The notes: generated by a model from the sequence alone, not told the origin. 64,000 bases of DNA from JAOUEA01 sp963734685 (GCA_963734685.1 CAVTIC010000007.1:248001-312000); one strand, 5' to 3'; shown: positions 31,012 through 40,540, numbered from the stretch's first letter. A program made the numbers and translations.

Positions 31012-33084
31012 ATGAGGGATCGGGGTCGGCTCGCGGTTGCGCTCGTCGTGGCAGCGGTCACGTCGGCGCTGCTGTTCGGCCCGGGCCCCGCGCGGGGTGC
31101 CGGCAGCGGGCCGGTATCGTCGGTCTCGAGCCCCGGTGCCCCTGCGTGGTCCGCGAGAGCCGTACGGGTGCTCCAGCTTCGGGCGGGCAGGCTGGTCCGA
31201 CGTGACGGTGACGTCACGGTCGAGCGGGTGCGCGTGCCGACATCGCTGCGCCGGCCGGGAGCACCGGACCGCGTGTTCCGGGTTCGGGTGACCGGCAGCT
31301 ACCCGCCCCGCGCCCTCCGCTACGTCCTCGTCGCCGACGGCCGTGCGATCGCCACCGCGATCCCGGCGGGCGATCTCCGCTCGGTGGTCGCGATCACCGA
31401 GGACGACGTCGTCCTCTCGGCCTCGCTCGGCGTCTCCTATGGAGGCCGGCCCGCGCGTCCCGTTCCGATGACGACATCGCGGTTCGACCCGGCCCCCTCG
31501 AGGCGCTCGCCGACCCCGGGCCCCTACGACGTGGTCCGCCGCGAGTACGACCTTGGCGATCGTGCATTCCGTCCCACCGGCTTGGGCGGCAAGGTGGAGC
31601 TCCGCGCCGACGTGCACCACCCCACGGGCCTGCCCGACGGTCCGTATCCGATCGTGTTGTTCCTGCACGGGAACCACTCCTCCTGCTACCGCGGGAACCG
31701 CTCGGACTATCGGTGGCCGTGCCGTGCCGGGTGGGAACCGATCCCGAACCACGAGGGGTACGACTACCTCGCGTCCCGGCTGGCGAGCTACGGCTATGTC
31801 GTCGTCTCCGTGAGCGGGAACGGTGTCAACGTGCTGGGCAACAACGTGCCCGACACGGGCATGCGACAGCGAGGCGAGCTGATCGAGGCCCACCTCGACC
31901 TGTGGCAGACGTGGTCGACGATGGGCGGTGAGCCGTTCGGGGACCGGTTCGTCGGTCAAGTCGACACGTCGAGGGTGGGCACGATGGGCCACTCGAGGGG
32001 CGGCGAGGGGGTCGTCTGGAACGTGATCGTCGATCGCGAGCGCGCCTCCGGCTACGGCATCGATGCCGTGCTGCCCCTCGCGCCGGTCGATTTCACGCGT
32101 GAGACGGTCAACGAGGTGCCGCTCGCCGTCATGCTGCCGTATTGCGACGGCGACGTGTCCGATCTGCAAGGGGTGCACTTCTTCGACGACGCACGGTACC
32201 GCGTGCCCGGGGACCCGTCGCCGAAGCAGACGATCACCGCGTTCGGCGCCAACCACAACTTCTTCAATACGGTCTGGACACCGTCGTTCGGCTACCCGGG
32301 ATCGTTCGACGACTCCTACGGGCGGTGCGAGGGGAAGCTCACCGCGGCGCAACAGCGCCGGGTCGGTGCCGCGTACATCGTGTCGTACTTCCGTCGTTAC
32401 CTGGGCGGCGAGACGGCGCTCGACCCGATCTGGACCGGAGCGACGCCGCCGCCCGGGATCGATCCGACCCAAGCGCTGCTCGCGTACCTGCCTCCGGATC
32501 TGCCTTCACGGCGGCTCGACGTCGATCGCTTCACGCACGAGCGCTCGATCCGTCGCACCGAGCTGGGTGGTCAGGTGACGACGGCCGGCCTCTCGTTCGT
32601 AGGCTGGTGCGAGAACTCCCACGAGACCCCGTGCGTGCCCGGGGAGCTGGCGTTCTTCGACGCGCACCTGCCGGGGCTCTCGCGCGGCGTCTTCGGCTGG
32701 TCGCGCCCGGGCGGGAGGGTGCGCTTCGATCTCGGCGCGGGTGCCGACGCCAGCGGCTTCGACGCGGTGCAGTTGCGAACGACGCTGAATCCCGGCTATC
32801 GGGCGAACGACGGCGTCGACCGCCAGGATCTGACGCTCGTGCTCGTCGACACCACCGGCAACGAGTCGGCTGTGGCCGCCGCGGACGTGGGCAACGAGTC
32901 CCTCCGATACCCGAGCGGACTCCGCAGGTACGCGGGTCACGTGCTCTTGCAGCAACTGCGCTTCCCGCTGGATCGGTTCGCCGGAGTCGATCTCGCGAAC
33001 CTGGCACGGATCGTGATCAGGTTCGACCGGACCCCGTCCGGCGCGATCGATATCGCCGATCTCGCGTTCACGGCCGGAGAGTAA
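31012..33084 (+). CDS. Secreted alpha/beta hydrolase
   Basis: Protein of 690 residues with a signal peptide (about 1-30: RGRLAVALVVAAVTSALLF then an Ala/Gly exit). A hydrolase core follows: strand YPIVLFLHGNHSSCY, the nucleophile elbow MGHSRGGEG near 326, and the probable His in FGANHNFF near 412. Cysteine pairs (SSCYRG, WPCRAG, GRCEG, GWCENS, ETPCVP) suggest disulfides outside the cell. The C-terminal 200 residues look beta-rich and may bind a surface or carbohydrate. The GHSRGGE motif occurs in chlorophyllase/PETase-like esterases. Substrate unknown. GGAGAG precedes ATG 31012. Ends 4 nt from the convergent histidine kinase. Confidence 0.82.
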   Translation: MRDRGRLAVALVVAAVTSALLFGPGPARGAGSGPVSSVSSPGAPAWSARAVRVLQLRAGRLVRRDGDVTVERVRVPTSLRRPGAPDRVFRVRVTGSYPPRALRYVLVADGRAIATAIPAGDLRSVVAITEDDVVLSASLGVSYGGRPARPVPMTTSRFDPAPSRRSPTPGPYDVVRREYDLGDRAFRPTGLGGKVELRADVHHPTGLPDGPYPIVLFLHGNHSSCYRGNRSDYRWPCRAGWEPIPNHEGYDYLASRLASYGYVVVSVSGNGVNVLGNNVPDTGMRQRGELIEAHLDLWQTWSTMGGEPFGDRFVGQVDTSRVGTMGHSRGGEGVVWNVIVDRERASGYGIDAVLPLAPVDFTRETVNEVPLAVMLPYCDGDVSDLQGVHFFDDARYRVPGDPSPKQTITAFGANHNFFNTVWTPSFGYPGSFDDSYGRCEGKLTAAQQRRVGAAYIVSYFRRYLGGETALDPIWTGATPPPGIDPTQALLAYLPPDLPSRRLDVDRFTHERSIRRTELGGQVTTAGLSFVGWCENSHETPCVPGELAFFDAHLPGLSRGVFGWSRPGGRVRFDLGAGADASGFDAVQLRTTLNPGYRANDGVDRQDLTLVLVDTTGNESAVAAADVGNESLRYPSGLRRYAGHVLLQQLRFPLDRFAGVDLANLARIVIRFDRTPSGAIDIADLAFTAGE

Positions 33085-33088
33085 CGCC

Positions 33089-36013
33089 TCAGGCGAGCGC
33101 GCCGGCGTCGTCCGGAGGCAACAGGTCTCCTGCCGCCGGGGGAGCCGAAGACGGCAGGAAGACGCGGAACGACGCGCCCCCTCCCTCCCGATCCTGTACC
33201 CAGGCGCGTCCGTGTAGCAGCTCGGCGAACCGCCGCACGAGCGTCAGCCCGACGCCCACCCCCGGCGAATGCCGAGGTGCGCCCCGACCCTGGGTGAAGG
33301 GCTCGAACACGGAATCCCGGAGATCGTCGGGAACCCCCGGGCCATCGTCTTCCACGGCGATCACCAGCCCGCCGGGCTCCGCGAGGACGCGGACCCACAC
33401 GGTCGCGGTCGGTGGTGCGTGGCGTGCGGCGTTGGCGAGCAGGTTCTCGACGATGCGTTCGATCTTCGCCACGTCGACGGGCTGGACGATCGACGGGAGC
33501 TCCGTCACGAGGCGGTCACTCGCGACGAGCTCGGATTCCTCGACGACGCGCCCGACCAGTGCCCCGACGTCGGCGTCCTCCAGCTTCGGGGTGACGATCC
33601 CGCGCGCGAGCCGGTCCATGTCGAGCAGGTTCGTCACGAGTCGCTCGAGGCGGCGGGCGTTGCTGGCGATGCGCCCTGCCAGGTCTCGTGCGTCGGCCTC
33701 GTCGAGCTGGACATCCCCTCGTTCGAGCGTGATCGCGAGGCCGAGGATCGCCGCGAGCGGCGTGCGCAGGTCGTGAGAGACGGCCGCGAGGAACGTGTTC
33801 TTCATCTCGTCGAGCGATCGGAGCCGCTGGGTGGCCTCCCGTTCCACGGCGAGGGCGCGTTCGAGCTGAGCCTGCGCCTCCTTTCGTTCGGTCACGTCGA
33901 GCAGGAAGCCCTGCCAGTACGGGGGCTTGTCGACGAGCCGCACCAACCTCGCCTCGTCCTGCACCCAAACGATGCGTCCGTCCTTGGCGATCATGCGGTA
34001 CTCCATCGAGAAGTGGTCCTCGTCGCCGATGTTGCTCTCGGCGTCGGCCGAGAGCACCCGCTCGCGGTCGTCCGGGTGGATGATCGAGCGCCAGAGCGTC
34101 GGATCGCTCTGCACATCCTCCAGGGTGTAGCCGATCAGATCGGTGTTGCCCGGTGCGACATAGGTCGTGAGCGAGATCGACGGATCCTCGGGGTCGATCT
34201 CCTGCGTATAGAAGATCGCTTGGTTCTGCTCGACGATCGTGCGGAACTTGACCTCCGCCTCCCGCACCCGCTCCTCGGCGTTCTTGCGTTCGGTGATGTC
34301 GAGCAAGAACCCTTGCCAGAACCCCTCGTCGTCGCGCTCGGGCACGAAGGTGGCCTCGTCGTGCACCCAGACCCAGCGCTCGTCCGCGTGGCGGAACCGG
34401 TAGTCCACCGAGTAGGCCTGCTTGGTCTCGTTGGAGCGGTCGTCGACCTCGTAGACGAGCGCCCGATCGTCCGGATGGATGCGGCTTCGCCAGAAGTCCG
34501 GGGTCCAGGTCCATTCCTCCGGCGCGTAACCGAAGAAATCGTGCACCTGGGGGCTGATGTAGAACTTCGCCGGATCGCCTTCGGGTGATTCCCGGTAGAC
34601 CACCGCGGGGATGTGTTCGATCAGCGCCCGATAGCGTTCCTCCGCCTGGCGGAGCTGCTCCTCGGCATGCTTACGTTCGGTGACGTCCATCATCACGCCC
34701 TGCCAGTAGAGCGGACGCCCGTCGGCATCGTGGACGACCACGGACTCGTCGTGGATCCAGACCACCCTGCCGTCGCTGCCGACCATGCGGTACTCCTGCC
34801 GGTACGGCTCGCCCGTGTCGTTCGTGCGGGCGCTCTCGGCCATGACCGCGGCGCGATCGTCGGGGTGGGTCACCTGCAACCAGAAACCGGGTGCCTCCCA
34901 ATCGCTGAGGGGGTAGCCGAGGATCGTCTCGATCTGGGGGCTGAGGTAGGCGATCACCGACACGGGGTCGTAGCGCTCGACGATCGACTCCGTGTAGGTG
35001 ATGGCTGGTGTTCGCTCGACGAGCAAGCGGTAGCGCTCCTCGGCCTGCCGCACCCGCTCCTGCGTGCGCATGCGCTCTGTCTCGTCGATCATGAATCCGA
35101 GGAAATGGTCGAGGGAACCGTCCTCGCGGAAGACCGGTGTCGAGGTGTCGTGGATCCACCGGATCGTGCCGTCGGCGGCTCGCATGCGGTACACCTCGTC
35201 GAAGCTGGAGACGTCGGTCGCGTCCAGCACGCCCGACGCCTCGAGCCGCGCGAGATCCTCCGGTTCGATCAGGCTGAACCAGAAGCTGGGATCCTCGATG
35301 AACCGCTCGGGCTCGAATCCGAGGACGGCTCTGACCTGCGGACTCACGAACTCCATCCTGACGTCGCCCGGCGATACGACGACGTCGGTGTACGTGACCG
35401 CCGGGATGTGTTCGATCACCTGCCGCCAGCGGTGCTCGGCGTCGTGACGAACACGTTCGATGCGGTGGTGGTCCACGGCGGCGCCGAGCACCGTCGCGCA
35501 GGCTCGCAGAGCTTCGAGCTCGGGACCCCAGGTCCGTCGCCGTTCGCAGTCGTCGAAGCCGATCGCGCCCCACCACTCGTCACCGACGAAGATCGGGTGC
35601 TGGGCGATGGAAAGGACGCCCTGGGTCTCGAACTCGTGCCGCTCAGCCTCAGGGACCTCGGCGATGTGGCCGGCGACGGGCTCTCCGCGGGCGTGAGCGG
35701 ACGCCCACCGAGCGAACCCTGCGTCCCAGGGCACCGCGTCGGCCAGAGGGTCGCCGAACCGGGACGACGCCCCGGGGGCGCACCATCCGTGGAGCACGGT
35801 GCCGACGAGCCGGCCGTCGTCGTCGATCCGGTTCTCGATCACGTAGGCACGCGAGACCCCGGCGGCCGTGCCCAGCCGTCCGAGGACCTCGTCGGCGGCT
35901 TCCCGCCAGTCGGCCGCACCCAACAGGCGTTCCACGGAGGATGCGACCGCAGCGAGCAAGGCGTCGTGGTGGAGCGAGCTCGCACCACCGGCCGGTCGCG
36001 CCGTGTCCACCAT
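33089..36013 (-). CDS. Multi-PAS sensor histidine kinase
   Basis: Soluble sensor kinase of 974 residues. The order is a GAF domain (about 15-185), four PAS/PAC repeats (about 195-320, 325-445, 450-570 and 575-700), HisKA with the phospho-His in AVSHDLRTPLAAILG near 744, and HATPase_c with VENLLANAARHAPP, DDGPGVPDD and GVGVGLTLVRRF. The PAS repeats begin with closely related segments (VIEHIPAVTYTD, LVERTPAITYTE, LIEHIPAVVYRE, IVEQNQAIFYTQ), showing recent duplication. No membrane helix, so it senses a cytoplasmic signal. No response regulator adjoins it, so it is an orphan kinase here. Confidence 0.93.
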   Translation of the reverse strand: MVDTARPAGGASSLHHDALLAAVASSVERLLGAADWREAADEVLGRLGTAAGVSRAYVIENRIDDDGRLVGTVLHGWCAPGASSRFGDPLADAVPWDAGFARWASAHARGEPVAGHIAEVPEAERHEFETQGVLSIAQHPIFVGDEWWGAIGFDDCERRRTWGPELEALRACATVLGAAVDHHRIERVRHDAEHRWRQVIEHIPAVTYTDVVVSPGDVRMEFVSPQVRAVLGFEPERFIEDPSFWFSLIEPEDLARLEASGVLDATDVSSFDEVYRMRAADGTIRWIHDTSTPVFREDGSLDHFLGFMIDETERMRTQERVRQAEERYRLLVERTPAITYTESIVERYDPVSVIAYLSPQIETILGYPLSDWEAPGFWLQVTHPDDRAAVMAESARTNDTGEPYRQEYRMVGSDGRVVWIHDESVVVHDADGRPLYWQGVMMDVTERKHAEEQLRQAEERYRALIEHIPAVVYRESPEGDPAKFYISPQVHDFFGYAPEEWTWTPDFWRSRIHPDDRALVYEVDDRSNETKQAYSVDYRFRHADERWVWVHDEATFVPERDDEGFWQGFLLDITERKNAEERVREAEVKFRTIVEQNQAIFYTQEIDPEDPSISLTTYVAPGNTDLIGYTLEDVQSDPTLWRSIIHPDDRERVLSADAESNIGDEDHFSMEYRMIAKDGRIVWVQDEARLVRLVDKPPYWQGFLLDVTERKEAQAQLERALAVEREATQRLRSLDEMKNTFLAAVSHDLRTPLAAILGLAITLERGDVQLDEADARDLAGRIASNARRLERLVTNLLDMDRLARGIVTPKLEDADVGALVGRVVEESELVASDRLVTELPSIVQPVDVAKIERIVENLLANAARHAPPTATVWVRVLAEPGGLVIAVEDDGPGVPDDLRDSVFEPFTQGRGAPRHSPGVGVGLTLVRRFAELLHGRAWVQDREGGGASFRVFLPSSAPPAAGDLLPPDDAGALA

Positions 36014-36128
36014 CGAGACGTCTCTCTCCTCCTTCGGGCGCGCGTCGACGAGCGGCCCGATCGGGTCACGCTGTCTGTATCGGGCCGGGGGCGGCCGCGG
36101 TGTAGGCGTGGGCCGGCCGGGGCTCCGA

Positions 36129-37259
36129 TCAGGCGGGATCGGGAACGATGCCGGGAGCCGATCCCGCGGCCGGCATCTCCTCGCCGGTCGGCCACCTGGC
36201 GCGCGACCTCGCGGCGAGCTTGAACATCAGGTCGACGGCTCGCGGATCCTCGGATGCCGGTCGCGCCTCGACCACACCGTCGCCCAGTGCCCGCTCCCAG
36301 ATGTCCGTTCCGCGCTCGGTGCGGACGATCGTGAGCGTCCATCCTTCGGACTGGCCGAGTCCCCCGAACGAGATATCGGCGTGCTCCGCCGCGAAGTCCG
36401 GGCACCGCAGGCAACCGGGCCTGGTGAACCGATGGGCGTCCTTCAGGGAGTACGTGAGCTCGTCACCCTCGTCGGTGTAGAAGAGCAGCTTCCCCTTGAC
36501 GTTCACACGGGCGAGGTGATCGAGATCGATGCCCAGCTCGTGTTGGGCGATCTCGACCATGAGGCCGTCGTAGGTGAAGGTCTTCGAACACAGGAGTCCG
36601 AACGTCCACGAGATCTTCTTCCGCCACTTGTTCACGCGCCGAGCCTCCAGAGAGCCGGTGACGCTGGCCTGGCAGCTCATGCCGACGAGGGCCACGTTCG
36701 ACAGCCCCATCTCTGCGGCCGTGAGCAGCGCCAGCGGGTTGGCCGAGTACGTGTAGCGCGATCCTGCGGTGTCCAGCACGCCCTGCGGATCGGTGACCAC
36801 CGTCGGCTCGGCGTCCCATGGCCGCTCGTCGCTCAGCTTGGACGTGCACGCGCCGTCGATCTGTCCGGTGCGGAGTCCCCAGATCAACAAGGCCGAGACC
36901 ACCCCGCCGTCTTGGCCGCTCATCAACATCTCTGGGTCGGTCGCTCGTGCGAGCACGATCTCCCGGTGCTTGCCGATCACCTCGTCGGGCGATCGCGCCA
37001 TGCCGAACAACGTCGTGTCGATCTCAGACTCCCAGTCACGGAACCGGGGGCAGGCGAGCGTGCACAGCGAGCAGCCTTTGTCGCCGTGCGAGCATCGATC
37101 CGGGCCTTCGTCCTGCAACTGCACGGGCAGGTTGTCCTCGTAGCCCAGTACATGGAAGGGGCACGCCACGATGCACGCGCTGCAGCCCGTGCAGAGGCCG
37201 GTGGTGACGACCTCGTCGTAGAGGTGCCGCCACTGCGTCTTGTCGGTCGGAGCCGGCAT
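36129..37259 (-). CDS. Coenzyme F420 hydrogenase/dehydrogenase beta subunit-like protein (FrhB)
   Basis: Protein of 376 residues. The N-terminal ferredoxin-like part has CTGCSACIVACPF and a second set around CSHGDKGCSLCTLACP, so two Fe-S clusters are likely. The FrhB core follows, with SGQDGGVVSALLIWGL, VALVGMSCQASVT, FGLLCSKTFTY and CLRCPDFAAEHADISFGG. FrhB-type proteins bind FAD and pass electrons between Fe-S clusters and F420 or another acceptor. Stand-alone members act as F420-dependent reductases with assorted substrates, so the partner is not predictable. ATG 37259 is chosen, with 37271 possible. The promoter region is shared with the divergent cupredoxin. Confidence 0.87.
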   Translation of the reverse strand: MPAPTDKTQWRHLYDEVVTTGLCTGCSACIVACPFHVLGYEDNLPVQLQDEGPDRCSHGDKGCSLCTLACPRFRDWESEIDTTLFGMARSPDEVIGKHREIVLARATDPEMLMSGQDGGVVSALLIWGLRTGQIDGACTSKLSDERPWDAEPTVVTDPQGVLDTAGSRYTYSANPLALLTAAEMGLSNVALVGMSCQASVTGSLEARRVNKWRKKISWTFGLLCSKTFTYDGLMVEIAQHELGIDLDHLARVNVKGKLLFYTDEGDELTYSLKDAHRFTRPGCLRCPDFAAEHADISFGGLGQSEGWTLTIVRTERGTDIWERALGDGVVEARPASEDPRAVDLMFKLAARSRARWPTGEEMPAAGSAPGIVPDPA

Positions 37260-37366
37260 CGTCCGCAGCATAGCCCAGGGCCCTTCGTCCTCGGGGCAGC
37301 ACGCTCGTGGCCGATGCCGGCGAGAGGTAGGCTGCGGAAGATCGTTCGACCCTTCGAGGGGGACAG

Positions 37367-37742
37367 ATGCGTCGACGACGGGTGTTCGCGGTGCCGGTGA
37401 TCCTCGCGCTGGCGGTGATGGCGGGCGCGTGCGGGCGGAGGCGGCGACTCCGGGGGCACCTCCCCCGAGCCGGAGACCGGCGATCTCGCTCCCGGCTCGG
37501 CCGCCATCAGCATCGTCGACCTCGCCTTCGAACCCACGGTCGTGACCGTCGCTGCGGGGTCGATCGAGATCGCGTTGACGAACGCCGACTCGACCGACCA
37601 CACGTTCACCCTCGACGACGGCAGCGCCGACGTCGCGATCGCGGCGGGCGAGAAGACGACCGTGCAGGTCGATCTGACGGAGTCGGTCGGGTTCCATTGC
37701 ACGATCCACCCGTCGATGACGGGGACGCTGCAGGTCGCGTGA
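37367..37742 (+). CDS. Cupredoxin-like copper protein, one frameshift after the signal region
   Basis: About 125 residues once repaired. The N-terminus is a lipoprotein-like signal (RRRRVFAVPVILALAVMAGAC). One extra G in the GGG at 37433-37435 shifts the frame. With that base removed it continues as a Gly/Ser linker, then the plastocyanin/azurin-like domain IVDLAFEPTVVTVAAGSIEI, STDHTFTLDD and FHCTIHPSMTG. The type-1 copper ligands His, Cys, His, Met are all present. It would be an exported, membrane-anchored copper electron carrier. The break lies in a homopolymer and may be a sequencing error. The downstream part from 37542 alone would lack its export signal. Confidence 0.75.
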
Positions 37743-37761
37743 GCCGAGGGAGCGGTTCGGC

Positions 37762-38109
37762 TCAGACGCTGAACGACTCGCCGCAGGCGCATTCGTGTGT
37801 GGCCTGCGGGTTCGCCATCTTCAGGCCGCCGCCCAGGAGCGCCTCATCGAACTCGAGCGTCGAGCCCGTGACGATCGGCGCGCTCGCCGGATCGATCAGC
37901 ACCCGGAACCCGCCCGGGCCCTCCACGATGTTGTCGCCGGGCTCGGGGCCGTCCTCGAGGGTGAGGGCGTAGCTGAAGCCCGAGCATCCACCCGCCGTCA
38001 CACGCACGCGGAGCGCCGCGTCGGGCCGGCCGTCGCGTTCGGCGAGCTGGCGCGCCTTGTTGGCCGCCTGCTCGGTCACGCTGATCAAGGGGGTCGTGGT
38101 GGTATCCAT
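37762..38109 (-). CDS. erpA: A-type iron-sulfur cluster carrier (ErpA/IscA)
   Basis: Protein of 115 residues with the complete A-type signature: C42 in AGGCSGFSYAL and the C-terminal pair C107 and C109 in ECACGESFSV, with FDEALLGGGLKMANPQA between. It delivers [Fe-S] clusters to apoproteins in the cytoplasm. IspH and the ferredoxins in this window are possible clients. It contrasts with the Cys-less relative at 12004. It is 55 bp before the M20 gene end on the same strand, convergent with the cupredoxin. Confidence 0.9.
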   Translation of the reverse strand: MDTTTTPLISVTEQAANKARQLAERDGRPDAALRVRVTAGGCSGFSYALTLEDGPEPGDNIVEGPGGFRVLIDPASAPIVTGSTLEFDEALLGGGLKMANPQATHECACGESFSV

Positions 38110-38164
38110 CGTCCTCTCAGGATACGGCGTCGCGGCGTGAAGGCGAAGCCTTCCCCGTGAACGC

Positions 38165-39355
38165 TCAGTCGGCGAGGAAGGCAGCGAACATTCGAGCGTA
38201 GGCTCGGGCACCGGCCACCAGCTCCTCGACCGCCACGGACTCGTCGGCGGTGTGGGCCAGGGTGAGCGATCCGGGGCCGCAGATCACCGTCGGGATGCGC
38301 GCCTGGTTGATGTAGAAGCGCGCGTCCGTGATGCCCGTGAAGCCGACGAACCGGGGACGGGTGCCCGTCGTGGCATCGACGGCATCGACGGCGATGCGAG
38401 CGATATCGGTGTCAGCTGACGCCTCGGCCGCCTCGGTCCATTCCCGCAGCTCGACCTCGATCGAGACCTCGGGGTGTTCCCGGCGGATCGCCTCCACCAA
38501 TGTCAGGAACGGCGCCCGCACCTCGTCGGGATCGGTCTCTCCGGGCACGGTTCGCCGGTCGATGTCGACCTCGCACCGGTCCGGCACGACGTTGGGTGCG
38601 CTTCCGCCCGCGATCAGCGCTGCATTCACGGTGGGGCTCCCGACGAGCGGGTGCTCCCGGTCGGGCAGTACCTCGGGAAGTCGCAGCAGGAACCTGGCCA
38701 TCGAGATGATCGCGTTCACGCCGCGGTGGGGCTGGGAGCCGTGGGCGGCCGTCCCATAGGCCCTGGCCGTGAACCATGCGCCCCCGCGCTCAGCGAGCCC
38801 GACCTGCAGCTCGCTGGGCTCACCCACGACCGCGGCGTCCTGGATGAGCAGCCCGCGCTCCCAGAGCACCTTCGTGCCGTGCACGCCGGCGAGCTCCTCG
38901 TCGGCGGCTAGGTGGAAGACGAGCGAACCATCGAACGACACGCCGGCTCGACGCAGGGCCGAGGCGGCGGCGAGCGCGGCCGCGATCGGGCCCTTCATGT
39001 CTGCCGCGCCACGTCCGACGAGGCGCCCGTCGGCGTCGATCTCGCCCGCCCACGGGTCGTGCCGCCACGTGTCGAGCGAGCCGGCCGGCACGACATCGAG
39101 GTGGCCGTTCCACGCGAGGCTCGGGCCCTGGTCGGTGCCGATCGATGCCACGACGCTGGGACGCCCGGCGTCCGACCGCACGATCTCGGGTGACGCGCCG
39201 AGGTCGGTGAGGATCTCGCTCGCGACGGCGGCCGATCCGTCCTCCGTGCCGCCCGGGTTCTCACCCCTGGCGGCGATCAGCGTCCGCGCGAAGGAGAGCA
39301 CCTCGTCGGGGTCGACGGCCGCAGCGGCGGCGGTGAGCACGGCCTCATCTACCAT
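38165..39355 (-). CDS. M20 family metallohydrolase (ArgE/DapE-like)
   Basis: Zinc hydrolase of 396 residues. Metal and catalytic blocks are WNGHLDVVPAG (His and Asp), GRGAADMKGPIAAALAA, HLAADEELAGVHGT (catalytic Glu pair), VVGEPSELQVGLAERGG, dimerisation-domain YGTAAHGSQPHRGVNAI, and the last metal ligand in LTLAHTADESV. Members remove acyl groups from N-acylated amino acids (acetylornithine, succinyl-diaminopimelate). The exact substrate cannot be read, and no arg or dap genes adjoin. ATG 39355 lies 8 bp from the divergent Nudix start. Confidence 0.88.
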   Translation of the reverse strand: MVDEAVLTAAAAAVDPDEVLSFARTLIAARGENPGGTEDGSAAVASEILTDLGASPEIVRSDAGRPSVVASIGTDQGPSLAWNGHLDVVPAGSLDTWRHDPWAGEIDADGRLVGRGAADMKGPIAAALAAASALRRAGVSFDGSLVFHLAADEELAGVHGTKVLWERGLLIQDAAVVGEPSELQVGLAERGGAWFTARAYGTAAHGSQPHRGVNAIISMARFLLRLPEVLPDREHPLVGSPTVNAALIAGGSAPNVVPDRCEVDIDRRTVPGETDPDEVRAPFLTLVEAIRREHPEVSIEVELREWTEAAEASADTDIARIAVDAVDATTGTRPRFVGFTGITDARFYINQARIPTVICGPGSLTLAHTADESVAVEELVAGARAYARMFAAFLAD

Positions 39356-39363
39356 GGCGCGCG

Positions 39364-39945
39364 ATGCTACATGCCGATGAGCTCGCGGCACTCGCGGCGG
39401 CCCTCGAGATCGATCCGTCGCCCTCCCCGGGACCGCATGACCGACTCGCGGCGGTGCTCGCCCTGATCGTGCTCGACCCCGGGCCCTCGCTCGTGTTCAC
39501 CGTGCGGGCCGCCGCGCTCTCTCGCCACGCCGGCGAGATCTCCTTCCCCGGCGGGTTGCAGGACCCCGGCGAGACGCTCGCCGAGACTGCACTCCGCGAG
39601 GTGCACGAGGAGATCGGCCTCGATCCGGCGCTGCCACGCGTGCTCGGCGCCCTGCCGCCGGTGCACACCTTCGTCAGCGGCATCCTCGTGGTGCCGTTCG
39701 TGGGAACGCTCGAGCGACCGCCGTCGTTCACCGTGAACGAGGGCGAGATCGACGAAGTGCTCACGTTCGGTGTCCAACGCCTCGCCGCGGCCGAGCGCAC
39801 GGTGACCTACGACCGTCCCGACGGGGGCATCTGGCGTGGGTTCGCGTACGAGCTCGACGGGCACACCGTGTGGGGCGCGACCGGATCGATGCTCCACACG
39901 CTGCTCGAGACGATCAGGAAGGAGACGACGTGGCCGATGCCGTGA
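39364..39945 (+). CDS. nudL: Nudix CoA pyrophosphatase
   Basis: Protein of 193 residues. The CoA-pyrophosphatase fingerprint LSRHAGEISFPGG sits directly before a perfect Nudix box, GLQDPGETLAETALREVHEEIGL in pieces: G-L-Q-D-P-G-E, seven residues, then REVHEEIGL. It hydrolyses CoA and acyl-CoA to phosphopantetheine and 3',5'-ADP. First gene of a coupled three-gene run, since the next gene starts inside its end (15-nt overlap). That next gene encodes a CoA-binding protein, so the pair may handle CoA species together. Confidence 0.87.
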   Translation: MLHADELAALAAALEIDPSPSPGPHDRLAAVLALIVLDPGPSLVFTVRAAALSRHAGEISFPGGLQDPGETLAETALREVHEEIGLDPALPRVLGALPPVHTFVSGILVVPFVGTLERPPSFTVNEGEIDEVLTFGVQRLAAAERTVTYDRPDGGIWRGFAYELDGHTVWGATGSMLHTLLETIRKETTWPMP

Positions 39946-40376
39946 ACGCGGTGGCGCCCGAGGACCGGGAGCTGCGGATCCTGTTGGGGGAGGCCCACAC
40001 GATCGCGGTGGTCGGCCTCTCGTCGAGGCCCGGCCGACCCTCGCTCGACGTCGCCGCCTACCTGCAGGATCGCGGGTACCGGATCGTGCCGGTCAATCCC
40101 CGTGAGACAGACGTGCTCGGCGAGCACGCCTACGCGTCTCTGCGCGACATCCCCGCCGACGTGCCGATCGACGTGGTCGACGTGTTCCGGCGGGCCGAGG
40201 ACACACCTGAGATCGCGCGCGAGGCGGTGGCGATCGGCGCGAAGGTGCTGTGGCTGCAGGACGGCATCGTGAACGATGAGGCGTACCGCATCGCGAGCGA
40301 GGCCGGACTCGAGGTCATCATGGGGGTCTGCATCAGGCGGACGGATCAACGACTGCAACGGGAGGGGAGCACATGA
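39930..40376 (+). CDS. CoA-binding domain protein (YccU-like)
   Basis: Rossmann-fold protein of 148 residues. Visible are TIAVVGLSSRPGRPSLDVAAYL, the turn GYRIVPVNPRETDVLGEHAYASL, IDVVDVFRRAEDTPEIAREAV, KVLWLQDGIVNDEA and a C-terminal Cys in VIMGVCIRR. This is the stand-alone CoA_binding family (succinyl-CoA synthetase alpha N-domain fold). GTG at 39930 overlaps the Nudix gene, and its stop overlaps the next ATG (ATGA). Binding of CoA is a family inference. Confidence 0.87.
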   Translation: MADAVNAVAPEDRELRILLGEAHTIAVVGLSSRPGRPSLDVAAYLQDRGYRIVPVNPRETDVLGEHAYASLRDIPADVPIDVVDVFRRAEDTPEIAREAVAIGAKVLWLQDGIVNDEAYRIASEAGLEVIMGVCIRRTDQRLQREGST

Positions 40377-40540
40377 CCGGGTGGGAATACTTCGTCGCGC
40401 CGCTGCTCGAGCACAACCCCGGAGAGATCCTGAACACGTTCGGCGACGACGGATGGGAGCTCGTCTCGGTGGTGGCGCAACCGACGCCATCGGGGGCCCT
40501 CTCCACGGTCGCCTACATGAAGCGCCCGAAGCAGGCCTGA
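40373..40540 (+). CDS. DUF4177-like small protein (55 residues)
   Basis: Small cytoplasmic protein of 55 residues. WEYFVAPLLEHNPGEILNTFG, DGWELVSVVAQPT and STVAYMKRPKQ match the pattern of DUF4177-type proteins (WEY...GWELV...FKRP). Its ATG overlaps the preceding stop by 4 nt, so it is the last gene of the Nudix/CoA-binding run. Four bases after its stop begins the IS110 element, which left the gene intact. Function unknown. Confidence 0.7.
   Translation: MTGWEYFVAPLLEHNPGEILNTFGDDGWELVSVVAQPTPSGALSTVAYMKRPKQA

Noticed and set aside
30031..32472. Minus-strand open frame of 813 codons
   Set aside because: Antisense to the oxidoreductase, ferredoxin and secreted hydrolase, and without any domain.
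34613..36223. Plus-strand open frame of 536 codons
   Set aside because: Antisense to the PAS kinase, whose PAS, HisKA and HATPase motifs are certain.
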